Positions 1 through 7,702 of a DNA stretch of 31,487 bases are shown here, one piece after another. Source of the DNA: Pyrinomonas sp040289685 (lineage in GTDB: Bacteria > Acidobacteriota > Blastocatellia > Pyrinomonadales > Pyrinomonadaceae); assembly GCF_040289685.1 (NCBI RefSeq), contig NZ_PSLQ01000040.1:1-31487 (forward strand), given 5' to 3'. The notes beneath the pieces were generated by a model. That model made no database searches and was not told the DNA's origin. It was given only the letters and a program-made list of their open reading frames with translations. A program made the translations under genes and the position numbers. Every line of letters begins with the position of its first letter. The first letter of the stretch is position 1.

Positions 1-119
1 TTCCCACAGTTGAAAGCGATGGGAGAGAGCGCTTGCTTGACTCGCTGCGCGGCATTGAGCGTCGCCAGCAAGTCAGCATCGGTTTCTATGAGGATCGTGA
101 CCGTTCGCTGAATTTCCAT
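1..119 (-). CDS. TnpB-like transposon protein, N-terminal fragment (runs off the left edge)
   Basis: The first 39 codons of a minus-strand gene are visible, starting at the ATG at 119 and leaving the window at base 1. The peptide begins MEIQRTVTILIE and continues with an ADLLATLNAAQ helix and LSPIAFNCG. This matches the usual start of IS200/IS605 TnpB proteins: an RTV beta-strand, a Q/L-rich helix, then a 'LSE-aFn-GK' segment. TnpB is an RNA-guided DNA nuclease that cuts the empty donor site and helps its transposon persist. The catalytic RuvC part would lie outside the window. An ATG at 130 is ruled out because its fourth codon is a stop. A strong extended -10 sits only about 10 bases upstream, so the message may be nearly leaderless. 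The family call rests on a short N-terminus. Confidence 0.6.
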   Translation of the reverse strand, partial: MEIQRTVTILIETDADLLATLNAAQRVKQALSPIAFNCG

Positions 120-128
120 CACGCTCGC

Positions 129-137
129 ATTATACCA
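129..137 (-). promoter_or_regulatory. Extended -10 promoter for the tnpB-like gene
   Basis: The minus strand reads TGGTATAAT, a perfect -10 hexamer with the TGn extension, ending about 9 bases before the ATG at 119. No convincing -35 is present, as expected for an extended -10 promoter. Transcription would start within a few bases of the start codon. Confidence 0.45.
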
Positions 138-159
138 GATAATGATGGAAGAGGGCGTG

Positions 160-200
160 CACCACCTCCTCCCCAGGGCTCAAGCCCGGGGCTCCCGGCG
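160..200 (-). repeat. IS200/IS605-type end hairpin (left-end or relic right-end motif)
   Basis: The stem pairs 172-180 with 183-191 around a two-base CA turn and has one internal A·G mismatch (175/188). It is flanked by CCT on one side and CTCCCGG on the other. The hairpin at 31391-31410 has the same architecture: same CCTCCCCA flank, same mismatch position, similar TCCCG after the stem. On the minus strand it lies upstream of the tnpB start and only 20 bases after the terC stop. It could be the element's left-end hairpin, since IS200/IS605 ends carry similar hairpins on one strand. It could also be the leftover right end of an older copy. Confidence 0.55.
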
Positions 201-219
201 GTGCGTTTTGGCGGTGGCG

Positions 220-987
220 TCAAACGGTTGCCTGGTCTTTGCCTTCGGTCACCTGTGCGTAGGGCGCGCGCAGTTCGACGGGGGCCGATTTCTTCTTCAA
301 CCGCAGGTTGAGCATCTCGACGAAGACCGAAAAGCCCATCGCGAAGTAGATGTAGCCTTTCGGGATGTGAAGCTCGAAACCTTCGGCGACCAACGCGAAA
401 CCGATCAGGAGCAAAAAGCTCAAGGCGAGCATCTTCACCGTTGGATGGCGGTGGACGAAGTCGCTCACCGGACCGGAAAAAATCATCATGAAGATAACGG
501 CGATGACGACGGCAGCCACCATGACGCTCAATTGACTGACCATGCCGACGGCAGTGATCACCGAATCGAGCGAAAAGACGATGTCGAGCAAGATGATCTG
601 AAAGATGATGCTGGCGAAACTTGCCGCGGCGCGGCGCACCACTCCTTCGTGTGCGCCCTCTAACTTATCGTGAATCTCGTAGGTGCTCTTGCCGATGAGG
701 AAAAGCCCGCCGCCGAGCATGATCAAGTCGCGCCCCGAGAACTCTTGGCCGAAGAGTTCGAAGAGCGGATTGGTCAAGCGCACGATCTGCGAGAGCGAAA
801 AGAGCAACCCTATGCGCGTCAACATAGCAAGCGCTAGCCCGACGGTGCGCGCCCGTTTTTGTTGTGTTGTCGGGAGCTTGCCGGCGAGGATTGAGATGAA
901 GATGACGTTGTCGATGCCGAGGACGATCTCCAGCGCTGTAAGCGTCAAAAGGCCGATCCAAGCCTGCGGATCAGTCAACCATTCCAT
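220..987 (-). CDS. TerC-family integral membrane protein
   Basis: This is a 255-residue polytopic membrane protein of the TerC/YgdQ family, whose members are linked to metal-ion (Mn2+) export or tellurium-resistance-like functions. Two family signatures are visible. LEIVLGIDNVIF near the N-terminus and LLDIVFSLDSVI in the middle are internally repeated helices, each with a buried Asp, that form the presumed ion path. Several further hydrophobic helices follow, and a basic tail (RLKKKS) comes after the last one. I chose the ATG at 987 (MEWLTDPQAW) because homologues begin with this segment and AGGGG sits 9 bases upstream. An ATG at 1026 would add 13 residues and has no clear ribosome site. The substrate cannot be read from sequence. 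Confidence 0.85.
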   Translation of the reverse strand: MEWLTDPQAWIGLLTLTALEIVLGIDNVIFISILAGKLPTTQQKRARTVGLALAMLTRIGLLFSLSQIVRLTNPLFELFGQEFSGRDLIMLGGGLFLIGKSTYEIHDKLEGAHEGVVRRAAASFASIIFQIILLDIVFSLDSVITAVGMVSQLSVMVAAVVIAVIFMMIFSGPVSDFVHRHPTVKMLALSFLLLIGFALVAEGFELHIPKGYIYFAMGFSVFVEMLNLRLKKKSAPVELRAPYAQVTEGKDQATV

Positions 988-1079
988 GTCGAGCAGCCCC
1001 TCTAGCGCAACCAACGTTGAAAACAACCGATGATCTTACTATGTCGCGCTTCGCGCTGAGAAGCGCGCGAGAACTTCGC

Positions 1080-1130
1080 AAAAGAGAAGGCGCGATCAGC
1101 ACGTTGCCGAAGCGGCAATCCGCGCCTTTT
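1080..1130 (-). terminator. Bipartite hairpin with U-rich tail after glmS
   Basis: The outer stem pairs 1087-1094 (AAGGCGCG) with 1121-1128. An inner perfect 6-bp stem, TTGCCG/CGGCAA at 1104-1109 and 1113-1118, has a three-base loop. Read on the minus strand, which is glmS sense, the structure is followed by TTCTCTTTT. It lies about 65 bases past the glmS stop and before terC, so it fits an intrinsic terminator for the glmR-glmU-glmS transcript. Confidence 0.5.
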
Positions 1131-1195
1131 GGCGAATGGCCTCAACGATCAGGGCGACTCGCGTTTAGCGGGCCGCCCCTGGTCTCTTTTGATCG

Positions 1196-3055
1196 CTACT
1201 CGACGGTGACCGATTTGGCGAGGTTACGTGGCTGGTCCACGTCGCAGCCGCGCCGCACGGCGATGTGATAGGCGAGCAGTTGCAAGGGGATGATCGCCAA
1301 AATCGGCGACAGCAGATCGCTCGCTGCCGGAATTTCGATGACGTGGTCGGAGACTCGCGCCGACATCTCGTCGCCTTCGGTCAAGACCGAGATGACGATC
1401 CCTTCGCGCGCTTTGACCTCGACGATGTTCGAGTGCGTCTTTTCGTAACGCAATTCGGAAGCGCGGTTACCCTCTTCGCGCGTGTTGATGACGACCACTG
1501 GCAAACGCTCATCGATGAGCGCGTTGGGGCCGTGCTTCATCTCGCCCGCCGGGTAACCTTCGGCGTGAATGTAGGATATCTCTTTGAGTTTGAGCGCGCC
1601 TTCGAGCGCGATCGGGAAGTTGATGCCGCGTCCCAAGTAGAGGAAATCAGTCGCGCGGAAGAACTCTTTGGCCAGTTCTTCGACGCGGTCGGTGTCGCTC
1701 AGCAAGTGTTCGATCTTCACCGGTAGTTCGGCCAGTTGCTGCGCGTGATGGCGCGCTTGCTCCGTGTCGATCACGCCGCGCAGTTGGCCGAGGTAGAGGG
1801 CAAAGAGGTAGAGCGCGACCATTTGCGCCGTAAAAGCCTTGGTCGAAGCGACGCCGATTTCCGGCCCCGCATGGGTCAAAATCGTGCCGTCGGCTTCGCG
1901 CGTGATCATCGAGCCTTGGACGTTGCAGATCGCCAACACGCGCGCCGCGCGTTCTTTGGCCTCGCGCAGCGCAGCGATGGTATCCGCCGTCTCGCCCGAT
2001 TGCGAAATGACGATGAGCAGCGTCTGCTCGTCGAGCACGGGATTGCGGTAGCGAAACTCCGACGCGTAATCGACCTCGACAGGCACACGCGCCAATTGCT
2101 CGATCATGTACTTGCCCGCCAACCCCGCGTGCCAGCTAGTGCCGCAAGCGGCGATCATCACGCGATTGAACCTGCGGAACTCCGCTTCGGTGATGTTCAT
2201 CGGGTCAAGATAGACGCGGCCCGTGTCAAGCGAGATGCGCCCCTGCACGGTGTCGCGCACGGCACGCGGCTGCTCGTAGATCTCTTTGAGCATGAAGTGT
2301 TTGAAGCCGCCCTTCTCGGCCATGATCGGATCCCACGTGATCCGCTGGTGGACGGGCTGAACGGGATTGCCGTCGAAATCGGTGACGCGCACGGCGTCGC
2401 GCGTGAGCACGGCGATTTCGCCGTCGCCGAGAAAGAAGACGTCGCGCGTGTGCTGCAGAATGGGCGGAATGTCGCTGGCGACGAAATGTTCGCCATCGCC
2501 AAGACCGATGACGACCGGCGGCCCTTGTCGCACGGCGATGATCGTGTCGGGTTCATCCGTCGAGATGATGGAGAGGGCGAAGATGCCGCGCAGTTCTTTG
2601 ACGCTCTCGCGCACAGCCTTTTCTAAGCTGTCCGTGCAGCGCAGCTTCTCTTCAATCAAGTGGGCGATCACTTCCGTATCCGTTTCGGTGACGAAGCGGT
2701 GATCGCTCCGACGCAGTTGCTCTTTGAGCTGCAGGTAGTTTTCGATGATGCCGTTGTGGACGACGACGACGCGCCCCGTGCAATCGCGGTGCGGGTGCGC
2801 GTTCTCTTCGGTCGGTCGCCCGTGCGTGGCCCAGCGCGTGTGGCCGATGCCGTAGGTGCCATCGATCGGATGGAGGCGAATCGCCTCTTCTAGGTTGCGA
2901 AGTTTCCCTTCGGCGCGGCGGATCTTGAGGTTGTGGTGTTCGTCCACCACGGCGATGCCTGCCGAATCGTATCCGCGGTATTCGAGTTTCCGCAACCCAT
3001 CGAGCAGAACCGGCACGACCTGTTTGTTGCCGACGTATCCGACTATTCCACACAT
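1196..3055 (-). CDS. glmS: Glutamine-fructose-6-phosphate aminotransferase (isomerizing)
   Basis: GlmS makes glucosamine-6-phosphate from fructose-6-phosphate and glutamine, the committed cytoplasmic step toward UDP-GlcNAc, peptidoglycan and lipopolysaccharide. The 619-residue protein starts MCGIVGYVG, with the catalytic Cys2 exposed after Met removal as in all Ntn-type class II amidotransferases. The glutaminase domain fills about the first 240 residues (GHTRWATHG, HNGIIENY). Two SIS sugar-isomerase domains follow; ACGTSWHAG and SQSGETADT mark the first. The C-terminus PRNLAKSVTVE is the family hallmark that carries the isomerase residues. It is last in the block after yvcK/glmR and glmU, 84 bases downstream of glmU. 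I see no glmS ribozyme in that gap. The nearest purine-rich ribosome site lies rather far upstream, but the Cys2 rule fixes the start. Confidence 0.97.
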   Translation of the reverse strand: MCGIVGYVGNKQVVPVLLDGLRKLEYRGYDSAGIAVVDEHHNLKIRRAEGKLRNLEEAIRLHPIDGTYGIGHTRWATHGRPTEENAHPHRDCTGRVVVVHNGIIENYLQLKEQLRRSDHRFVTETDTEVIAHLIEEKLRCTDSLEKAVRESVKELRGIFALSIISTDEPDTIIAVRQGPPVVIGLGDGEHFVASDIPPILQHTRDVFFLGDGEIAVLTRDAVRVTDFDGNPVQPVHQRITWDPIMAEKGGFKHFMLKEIYEQPRAVRDTVQGRISLDTGRVYLDPMNITEAEFRRFNRVMIAACGTSWHAGLAGKYMIEQLARVPVEVDYASEFRYRNPVLDEQTLLIVISQSGETADTIAALREAKERAARVLAICNVQGSMITREADGTILTHAGPEIGVASTKAFTAQMVALYLFALYLGQLRGVIDTEQARHHAQQLAELPVKIEHLLSDTDRVEELAKEFFRATDFLYLGRGINFPIALEGALKLKEISYIHAEGYPAGEMKHGPNALIDERLPVVVINTREEGNRASELRYEKTHSNIVEVKAREGIVISVLTEGDEMSARVSDHVIEIPAASDLLSPILAIIPLQLLAYHIAVRRGCDVDQPRNLAKSVTVE

Positions 3056-3139
3056 AATGCGAAGGCCAAGACCTCTCTGAAGAATGCTGACGCCGAAAAT
3101 AAAGCGCCAAAAGTCGCGCGCTTCCGCGAAAAACGCGCT

Positions 3140-4615
3140 TTACGGATCGCGCCCGACCGCATTTAGCTCGGACGAAGGTTGTCGCGCGGCTGGCGCTTCT
3201 TCCTCCTTGAGATGCTTCTTGACCACAGCCGGTACGCCGGCGACCAGCGTGTCGGGCGGCACGTCGCGGATGACGACCGACCCAGCGCCGGTGACGGCAC
3301 GCGCGCCGACGCGCACTGGTGCGACGAGCATCGTGTCGGATCCGATCCTCACTTCATCCTCGATGATCGTTTCGTGTTTGCGCACGCCATCGTAATTGCA
3401 AGTGATGGTACCGGCGCCGATGTTGGTCCGCTCGCCAATGGTCGCGTCGCCCAAGTAGGCGAGATGCATCGCTTTGGTCTTGCGGCCCAGACGCGATTTC
3501 TTGACCTCGACGAAATTGCCGACCGCCGCCCCAGCGGCAAGATGCGCGCCCATGCGCAAGTGAGCGAAGGGACCGACAGCACAGCCATCTTCGATCTCCG
3601 ATTCGATGATGATCGAGTGATCTTTGACGGTCACTTCGTTGCCGATCAACGAGTCGGCGATGCGTGCTCCCGGATAGATCGTGCAGCCCTCGCCGATGGT
3701 CGTCCGCCCTTCGATGTGAACGTTCGGATAGATGATCGTATCGCGGGCGATCTGCACATCGGGGCCGATGTAAGTGCTCATCGGATCGATGATGGTCACG
3801 CCTTCGAGCATCAGGCGGCGCAGCGTTCTCATGCGAAGGACGCGCTCAAACTCGGCCAGTTCCGCGCGCGTGTTGATGCCGGCCACTTCGCGCGCGTCGG
3901 CGTGAATGTAGACGCTGACATCCTCGCCTTCAGCGCGCAGAATGCTCGGCACGTCGGTCAGATAGTATTCGCCTTGCGCGTTGGTCGGCTGGACCTTTTC
4001 CAGCGCGCGGAAGAGCGCGCGCGTCTCGAAGCAGTAGATGCCAGCGTTGACCTCTTTGATCTGTCTTTCTTCGGGCGAAGCGTCCCGCTGCTCGACGATG
4101 CGCACGACGCGCCCCTCTTGGTCGCGTACGACGCGCCCGTAACCGGTCGGATCATCTAGGCGGACGCAGAGCAACGTGCAGGCAGCGCCGCGTCCGCGGT
4201 GCGTGCGATGTTGGTGGATGAGCGCGCCGAGCGTTTCGGGACGGACCAGCGGCACATCGCCCGAGAGGACCAGCAGCGTAGCGTCGGCCTTTTCCAGTTC
4301 GGCGCGCGCGGCCATTACAGCATCGCCTGTGCCGCGCTGCTCTTTCTGTAAGACGAAGCGAACTCCTTCGCCAAGCTCTCGTCGCACCGCCGCCTCGACT
4401 TCTTCGGCCTGATGTCCGACGACGACGTAGATGCGGCGCGGGCTGAGCGCTGCAGCCGCGCGGCAAACGTGCGCGATGAGCGGCAAACCGCCGAGCTTGT
4501 GCAATACTTTGGCCGTGCGCGAGCGCATGCGCGTGCCGAGCCCTGCGGCCAAGATCAAAACGTCGAGCGGCGCGTGTGGGTCAGGCGCATTCGTTCTTTG
4601 CGACGTGTTCTCCAT
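3140..4615 (-). CDS. glmU: Bifunctional UDP-N-acetylglucosamine pyrophosphorylase / glucosamine-1-phosphate N-acetyltransferase
   Basis: GlmU acetylates glucosamine-1-phosphate and then uridylates it, giving UDP-GlcNAc for the cell envelope. The N-terminal nucleotidyltransferase domain shows the signature LILAAGLGTRMRS near residues 20-32, then VLSGDVPLV and the sugar-binding EVNAGIYCF. A linker helix leads into a left-handed beta-helix of hexapeptide repeats from about residue 265. His384 in MHLAYLGD is the expected acetyltransferase base, and the following NIGAGTITCNYDG is diagnostic. At 491 residues it is somewhat longer than enterobacterial GlmU (456), with about 15 extra residues at the N-terminus and a loose charged tail. 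Its start overlaps the end of yvcK by 35 bases, which suggests translational coupling. Confidence 0.96.
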   Translation of the reverse strand: MENTSQRTNAPDPHAPLDVLILAAGLGTRMRSRTAKVLHKLGGLPLIAHVCRAAAALSPRRIYVVVGHQAEEVEAAVRRELGEGVRFVLQKEQRGTGDAVMAARAELEKADATLLVLSGDVPLVRPETLGALIHQHRTHRGRGAACTLLCVRLDDPTGYGRVVRDQEGRVVRIVEQRDASPEERQIKEVNAGIYCFETRALFRALEKVQPTNAQGEYYLTDVPSILRAEGEDVSVYIHADAREVAGINTRAELAEFERVLRMRTLRRLMLEGVTIIDPMSTYIGPDVQIARDTIIYPNVHIEGRTTIGEGCTIYPGARIADSLIGNEVTVKDHSIIIESEIEDGCAVGPFAHLRMGAHLAAGAAVGNFVEVKKSRLGRKTKAMHLAYLGDATIGERTNIGAGTITCNYDGVRKHETIIEDEVRIGSDTMLVAPVRVGARAVTGAGSVVIRDVPPDTLVAGVPAVVKKHLKEEEAPAARQPSSELNAVGRDP

Positions 4616-5648
4616 AAGTCACCGAACCGTTGCGGTGCGCGCTGGCTCGTTCGTAGCAAGCGATGATGACGCGCGCCAACTTCTCCGGACTATGGCGCAC
4701 CTTTTCGCCTTCGTCCAGCAGGTCGGCGGCGATGACCTCGGTCGCAGCGCCGAGCGCGCATCTCAAATCCTCTTCTTCGTCCAGACCGATTTGTCGTGCC
4801 CCTTCGGCGGCGTAACGCTCCGCCTGCTCGGCGCTGATCGCACGGCTGTTGACGATGACGTAATCGAAGTCGATGGCGGGCGCGTACTCGCGGACCTTCT
4901 CCAGATGCTGTCGCGCCGTGTAGCCGTCGGTTTCGCCCGGCTGAGTCATCAAGTTGCAAACGAAGATCTTGACGGCCCGCGACTCGGCGATCGCCTCGGG
5001 CACGCGCGCCACCAGCAGATTGGGAAGAATGCTCGTGTAGAGCGAACCTGGACCGATGGTGATGATGTCGGCGGCGCGAATGGCCGCCAACGCTTCGGGC
5101 AAGGGGAGACACTTTTCCGGTTCGAGGCGCAGCCGTTTGATGGGCTTGCGCGAAGCGGTGATGTTGGTCTCGCCGCGCACGATCGAGCCATCTTCCAGTT
5201 CGGCGACGAGCCGAACGTCGCTCAGCGTCGCCGGATAGATGCGCCCTTTGATCGCTAGCACCTCAGAAGAGAGGCGCACGGCTTCAACGAAATCGCCCGT
5301 CACTGCGGTCAGCGCCGCGAGAAACAGATTGCCGAAGCTGTGACCGCCGAGTTCGCCATCGCCGGGAAAACGATAGCGGAAAAGGCGTGCCAGCAGCGTG
5401 GAGTCTTCCGAAAGAGCGACCATGCAGTTGCGTATGTCGCCGGGCGGAAGGATCTGCAGTTCGTCGCGCAACCGTCCTGAGCTTCCGCCGTCGTCCGAGA
5501 CCGTGACGATGGCGACGAGACTCTCCAACCACAGACCGCCGCGGTCGGCAGCCCCGACGAACCGTTTGATCCCAGAAAGAAGCGTCGAAAGCCCCGTGCC
5601 GCCACCGATGGCGACCAGCTTCAAACCGCGCTCCATGGTTGCACGCAC
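4581..5648 (-). CDS. yvcK: YvcK/GlmR-type gluconeogenesis and cell-envelope factor (CofD-like fold)
   Basis: This 355-residue protein belongs to the YvcK/CofD-like family. The nucleotide-binding start KLVAIGGGTGLSTLL is followed by SDDGGSSGRLR, PPGDIRNC and GHSFGNLFL, all family blocks. In Bacillus the homologue (GlmR) binds UDP-GlcNAc and stimulates GlmS, and loss impairs growth on gluconeogenic carbon. I chose the GTG at 5648: GAGGAG lies 9 bases upstream, and a TTGAAA/TATGAT promoter at 5688-5717 would start transcription near 5681. An ATG at 5636 has no ribosome site at the right distance. The ATG at 5765 would lie upstream of that promoter. It is first in the glmR-glmU-glmS block, which agrees with the known GlmR-GlmS link. 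Confidence 0.92.
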   Translation of the reverse strand: MRATMERGLKLVAIGGGTGLSTLLSGIKRFVGAADRGGLWLESLVAIVTVSDDGGSSGRLRDELQILPPGDIRNCMVALSEDSTLLARLFRYRFPGDGELGGHSFGNLFLAALTAVTGDFVEAVRLSSEVLAIKGRIYPATLSDVRLVAELEDGSIVRGETNITASRKPIKRLRLEPEKCLPLPEALAAIRAADIITIGPGSLYTSILPNLLVARVPEAIAESRAVKIFVCNLMTQPGETDGYTARQHLEKVREYAPAIDFDYVIVNSRAISAEQAERYAAEGARQIGLDEEEDLRCALGAATEVIAADLLDEGEKVRHSPEKLARVIIACYERASAHRNGSVTYGEHVAKNECA

Positions 5649-5687
5649 CCGCTGCCTCTCCTCGTCGCCAGCGCGAGGCGACGCCAA

Positions 5688-5717
5688 ATCATAACGGTAA
5701 ACCGACGGGGCTTTCAA
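5688..5717 (-). promoter_or_regulatory. Promoter of the yvcK-glmU-glmS block
   Basis: On the minus strand, TTGAAA (5712-5717) is separated by 18 bases from TATGAT (5688-5693), a five-of-six -10. The predicted start near 5681 leaves a leader of about 33 bases before the GTG at 5648. Confidence 0.6.
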
Positions 5718-5727
5718 ATGGAGTCGG

Positions 5728-5831
5728 GTTGAAACGACTTCGGTCGAAACGCTTTTGGGGTTCAACGTGAGACGCGCCGTTTCGCGCGTAATCTATGTTG
5801 AAACGACGACTTCGGTCGAAACGCTGTTGGG
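5728..5831. repeat. Pair of 32/35-bp direct repeats, 69-bp period
   Basis: Copy 1 covers 5728-5759 and copy 2 covers 5797-5831. Both read GTTGAAACGA, then ACTTCGGTCGAAACGC and a T-rich end. Copy 2 differs by a duplicated CGA and one substitution. Each contains the short palindrome TTCG-GT-CGAA. The pair lies immediately upstream of the yvcK promoter, so it could be a regulatory site or an extragenic repeat. Confidence 0.75.
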
Positions 5832-6006
5832 ATACGTTCAAGCGCTGTTGTCGGAGCGAAGCTGAGACGACCACGCCTCAACCGTTTCTCCGCTTGGCTC
5901 ATCAACTTGCGATCAACCGACCCATCCACGTTAAGCTGGGGTTGGTTTGCATTGGTCCTCTTGGCGCGTTAACTGTGGGACGCCAAAGGGGTTCAAAGGC
6001 GTTTCT

Positions 6007-6819
6007 CTAACGCGAAGCGAAGACCAAGCGTTCGAAGTCTGGTTCATTGCGCAGCGGCGCAAGGTCTTGATCCTGTTGCGCGCGCACGCGCAGGCTCGGC
6101 TGAAGGTTGAGCGCTCGTTCGAGCGACTCCAATGCCGAACTGATCGACCCGAGTCGCGCTCGCGTCGCCGCTAGCCCGTAATGAATGTGCGCCGCTTCCG
6201 GCTGCCGTTTGAGCGCGCGCTCGAACATCTCCTGCGCGGCCATGTACTGCCCGCGATTGAGTTCGATCACGCCGCGGTCGTACAAGGCTTCCGGGTCGCG
6301 CGGCAAGTGGTTATCTTTGCGCAAACGCGCTTCGGCAATCGCTAGATAGGTGCGCGCGCGCGCGGCCACCTCAGGCACGTTGGCATGTTGCTCGATGAGC
6401 GTGCGGAAAAGGTCGCGCGCTTCAGCAAACCGCCCGCGCGAAAACTCTTTGTGCGCCCGCTCGAAAGCGCGCAGCGCCGCTCCCTCGGCGCTCACCGTCG
6501 GACGCACGCGCGCGTTGGTGGAAGAAGCCGTCTTCTTCGCGCGCACGGCCTGCGCTTTTTGCGTCGAACGGGCTGCCTTTTTCGTTTGTGGTTTTTTGAG
6601 TTGAGCCGAGCGCGAGGTGCGCGCCGTCTTCTTTTCAATCACACGCCCGGTCTTGGCTGCCTTTTTGACCGGCGCTTTCTCCGCCTTGCGTCGGGGGGCC
6701 GACGCTTTGAGGCGCCGAGCCGCTCGCTCGGTCGTCCGTTGACGCCCTTTCTTCACGGCTTTGGCCGAGGCAGGACGCGAAGCAGACCTTTTGCTGCCCT
6801 TGGTAATGGGTTCGCTCAT
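6007..6819 (-). CDS. Lysine/alanine/arginine-rich protein with C-terminal TPR repeats
   Basis: This 270-residue protein has two clear parts. Roughly the first 105 residues are low-complexity and strongly basic (KKAAK, KKTAR, RKAEKAP patterns), like the tails of histone H1-like and other nucleic-acid-binding bacterial proteins. The rest is helical with tetratricopeptide repeats: AHKEFSRGRFAEARDLFRTL, then YDRGVIELNRGQYMAAQEM, then HYGLAATRARLGSISSAL. TPRs mediate protein-protein contacts. There is no signal peptide or membrane segment, so it should be cytoplasmic, perhaps tied to the nucleoid. It is divergent from mglB with a promoter facing away. The start at 6819 has only a weak GAGACGAG ribosome site. 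The biological role is unknown. Confidence 0.75.
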   Translation of the reverse strand: MSEPITKGSKRSASRPASAKAVKKGRQRTTERAARRLKASAPRRKAEKAPVKKAAKTGRVIEKKTARTSRSAQLKKPQTKKAARSTQKAQAVRAKKTASSTNARVRPTVSAEGAALRAFERAHKEFSRGRFAEARDLFRTLIEQHANVPEVAARARTYLAIAEARLRKDNHLPRDPEALYDRGVIELNRGQYMAAQEMFERALKRQPEAAHIHYGLAATRARLGSISSALESLERALNLQPSLRVRAQQDQDLAPLRNEPDFERLVFASR

Positions 6820-6885
6820 GCTCGCTCGTCTCGCTTGTTAAAGAAAGCGGCCATGAAACGAGATCAGCGCTTCAGGCCAAAGCCA

Positions 6886-6914
6886 TGTTAACACAAATTT
6901 GCCTCGCAGAGCAA
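6886..6914 (-). promoter_or_regulatory. Candidate promoter for the TPR gene
   Basis: On the minus strand, TTGCTC (6909-6914) and TAACAT (6886-6891) are separated by 17 bases. Both are partial matches, but spacing and AT-rich context are right, and the leader would be about 60 bases. Confidence 0.35.
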
Positions 6915-6962
6915 CTAGGGGAACGAAATTTGCTAGCGTTTGATAAACAAAGATAAAAACTG

Positions 6963-6991
6963 TTGCAACCAGTGGCCGCTTGTGTTAAAGT
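6963..6991 (+). promoter_or_regulatory. Candidate promoter for mglB-mglA
   Basis: TTGCAA (6963-6968) and TAAAGT (6986-6991) are separated by 17 bases. Transcription would start near 6998, giving a leader of roughly 150 bases that includes a hairpin at 7003-7022. Confidence 0.4.
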
Positions 6992-7145
6992 GTGCGCCGG
7001 GTCGTTCCTCGACCGAGGGACGAGCGATCTCGGGGGAGTTCGGCAATCCTTTGTTTTGGCTTCGACGCGGGCCCGAACGGAAGCTGCCCCACCGCCAGAG
7101 CGTCCGCGTTCTCGCAAAACCGAAAGTAGAAGCGGCTGGTTCTCG

Positions 7146-7628
7146 ATGACGGACACTCCAATCATCATGCGTGAGCAGCAGTACGAGCAGATCAACGCCG
7201 TGCTCGAGCGACTGCGCACGGATTCATCTGCTCGCGTCGTCTTCTTGGTGGACAAAAACGGCCAACCCATTGCCGTGCGCGGGGAGATCGGCGACCTTGA
7301 CACCACGGGACTGGCCAGTTTAGCTGCCGGCAACGTTGCCGCTACGGGCGGCATGGCGCGTCTGATCGGCGAAAAGGAGTTCCCCACGTTATCGCACGAG
7401 GGCGAACGCGAGAGCATCTACATTTCGGTGCTCGGGCGCGCCCTTTTGGTCGTTGTCTTCGACGAGCGTTCCAGTTTGGGACTGGTCAAGCTGCGCGTGC
7501 GTCAAGCGTCGCACGATCTGGCGGTGATTTTCGATGAGATCGCCCGCGAGGCGAGCACGCGCACCGCAAACGACCTGTCGGCCTTTGCCGAGATCACAGA
7601 CGAGGACATCGACAGCCTCTTTCGTTGA
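7146..7628 (+). CDS. mglB: Roadblock/LC7-domain protein, MglB-type GTPase-activating partner
   Basis: This 160-residue protein carries a Roadblock/LC7 domain (about residues 12-115), the fold of MglB, which acts as a dimer to stimulate GTP hydrolysis by the small GTPase MglA. Family features include VVFLVDKNGQPIA, the glycine-rich TGLASLAAGNVAATGGMA helix, and the closing IYISVLGRALLVVVFDERSSLGLVKLRV. An acidic tail ends DEDIDSLFR. The gene lies 74 bases upstream of mglA on the same strand, the usual partner arrangement. The ATG at 7146 is used here. The ATG at 7167 (MREQQYEQ) is equally possible because neither has a strong ribosome site. Confidence 0.88.
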   Translation: MTDTPIIMREQQYEQINAVLERLRTDSSARVVFLVDKNGQPIAVRGEIGDLDTTGLASLAAGNVAATGGMARLIGEKEFPTLSHEGERESIYISVLGRALLVVVFDERSSLGLVKLRVRQASHDLAVIFDEIAREASTRTANDLSAFAEITDEDIDSLFR

Positions 7629-7702
7629 GGCGCACCCCGTTTCCACTTCTCGCCCACTCGATCGCGAGAGCACCTCAAGCGGACACGGACGACCTTCAGA
7701 CC

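Larger units (their letters stand above)
5649..6006. other. Gene-free spacer between yvcK and the TPR gene
   Basis: This 358-bp stretch has no credible gene. It contains the yvcK promoter and, just upstream of it, a pair of near-identical 32/35-bp direct repeats. The part from about 5835 to 6006 shows no recognisable feature. Confidence 0.6.
6820..7145. other. Divergent promoter region between the TPR gene and mglB
   Basis: This 326-bp stretch has no gene. It is locally AT-rich around 6885-6960, and back-to-back promoters can be placed there, one toward each gene. The mglB leader carries an 8-bp hairpin (7003-7010 with 7015-7022, loop GACC) just after the predicted start site. The remaining leader, to 7145, shows nothing else recognisable. 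Confidence 0.55.

Noticed and set aside
988..1026. Longer terC start at 1026
   Set aside because: The extra 13 residues are not part of the family pattern, and the ATG at 987 has a proper AGGGG ribosome site.
3056..3139. A glmS ribozyme or terminator between glmU and glmS
   Set aside because: The 84-base gap is too short for the ribozyme fold and has only imperfect GC-rich pairings.
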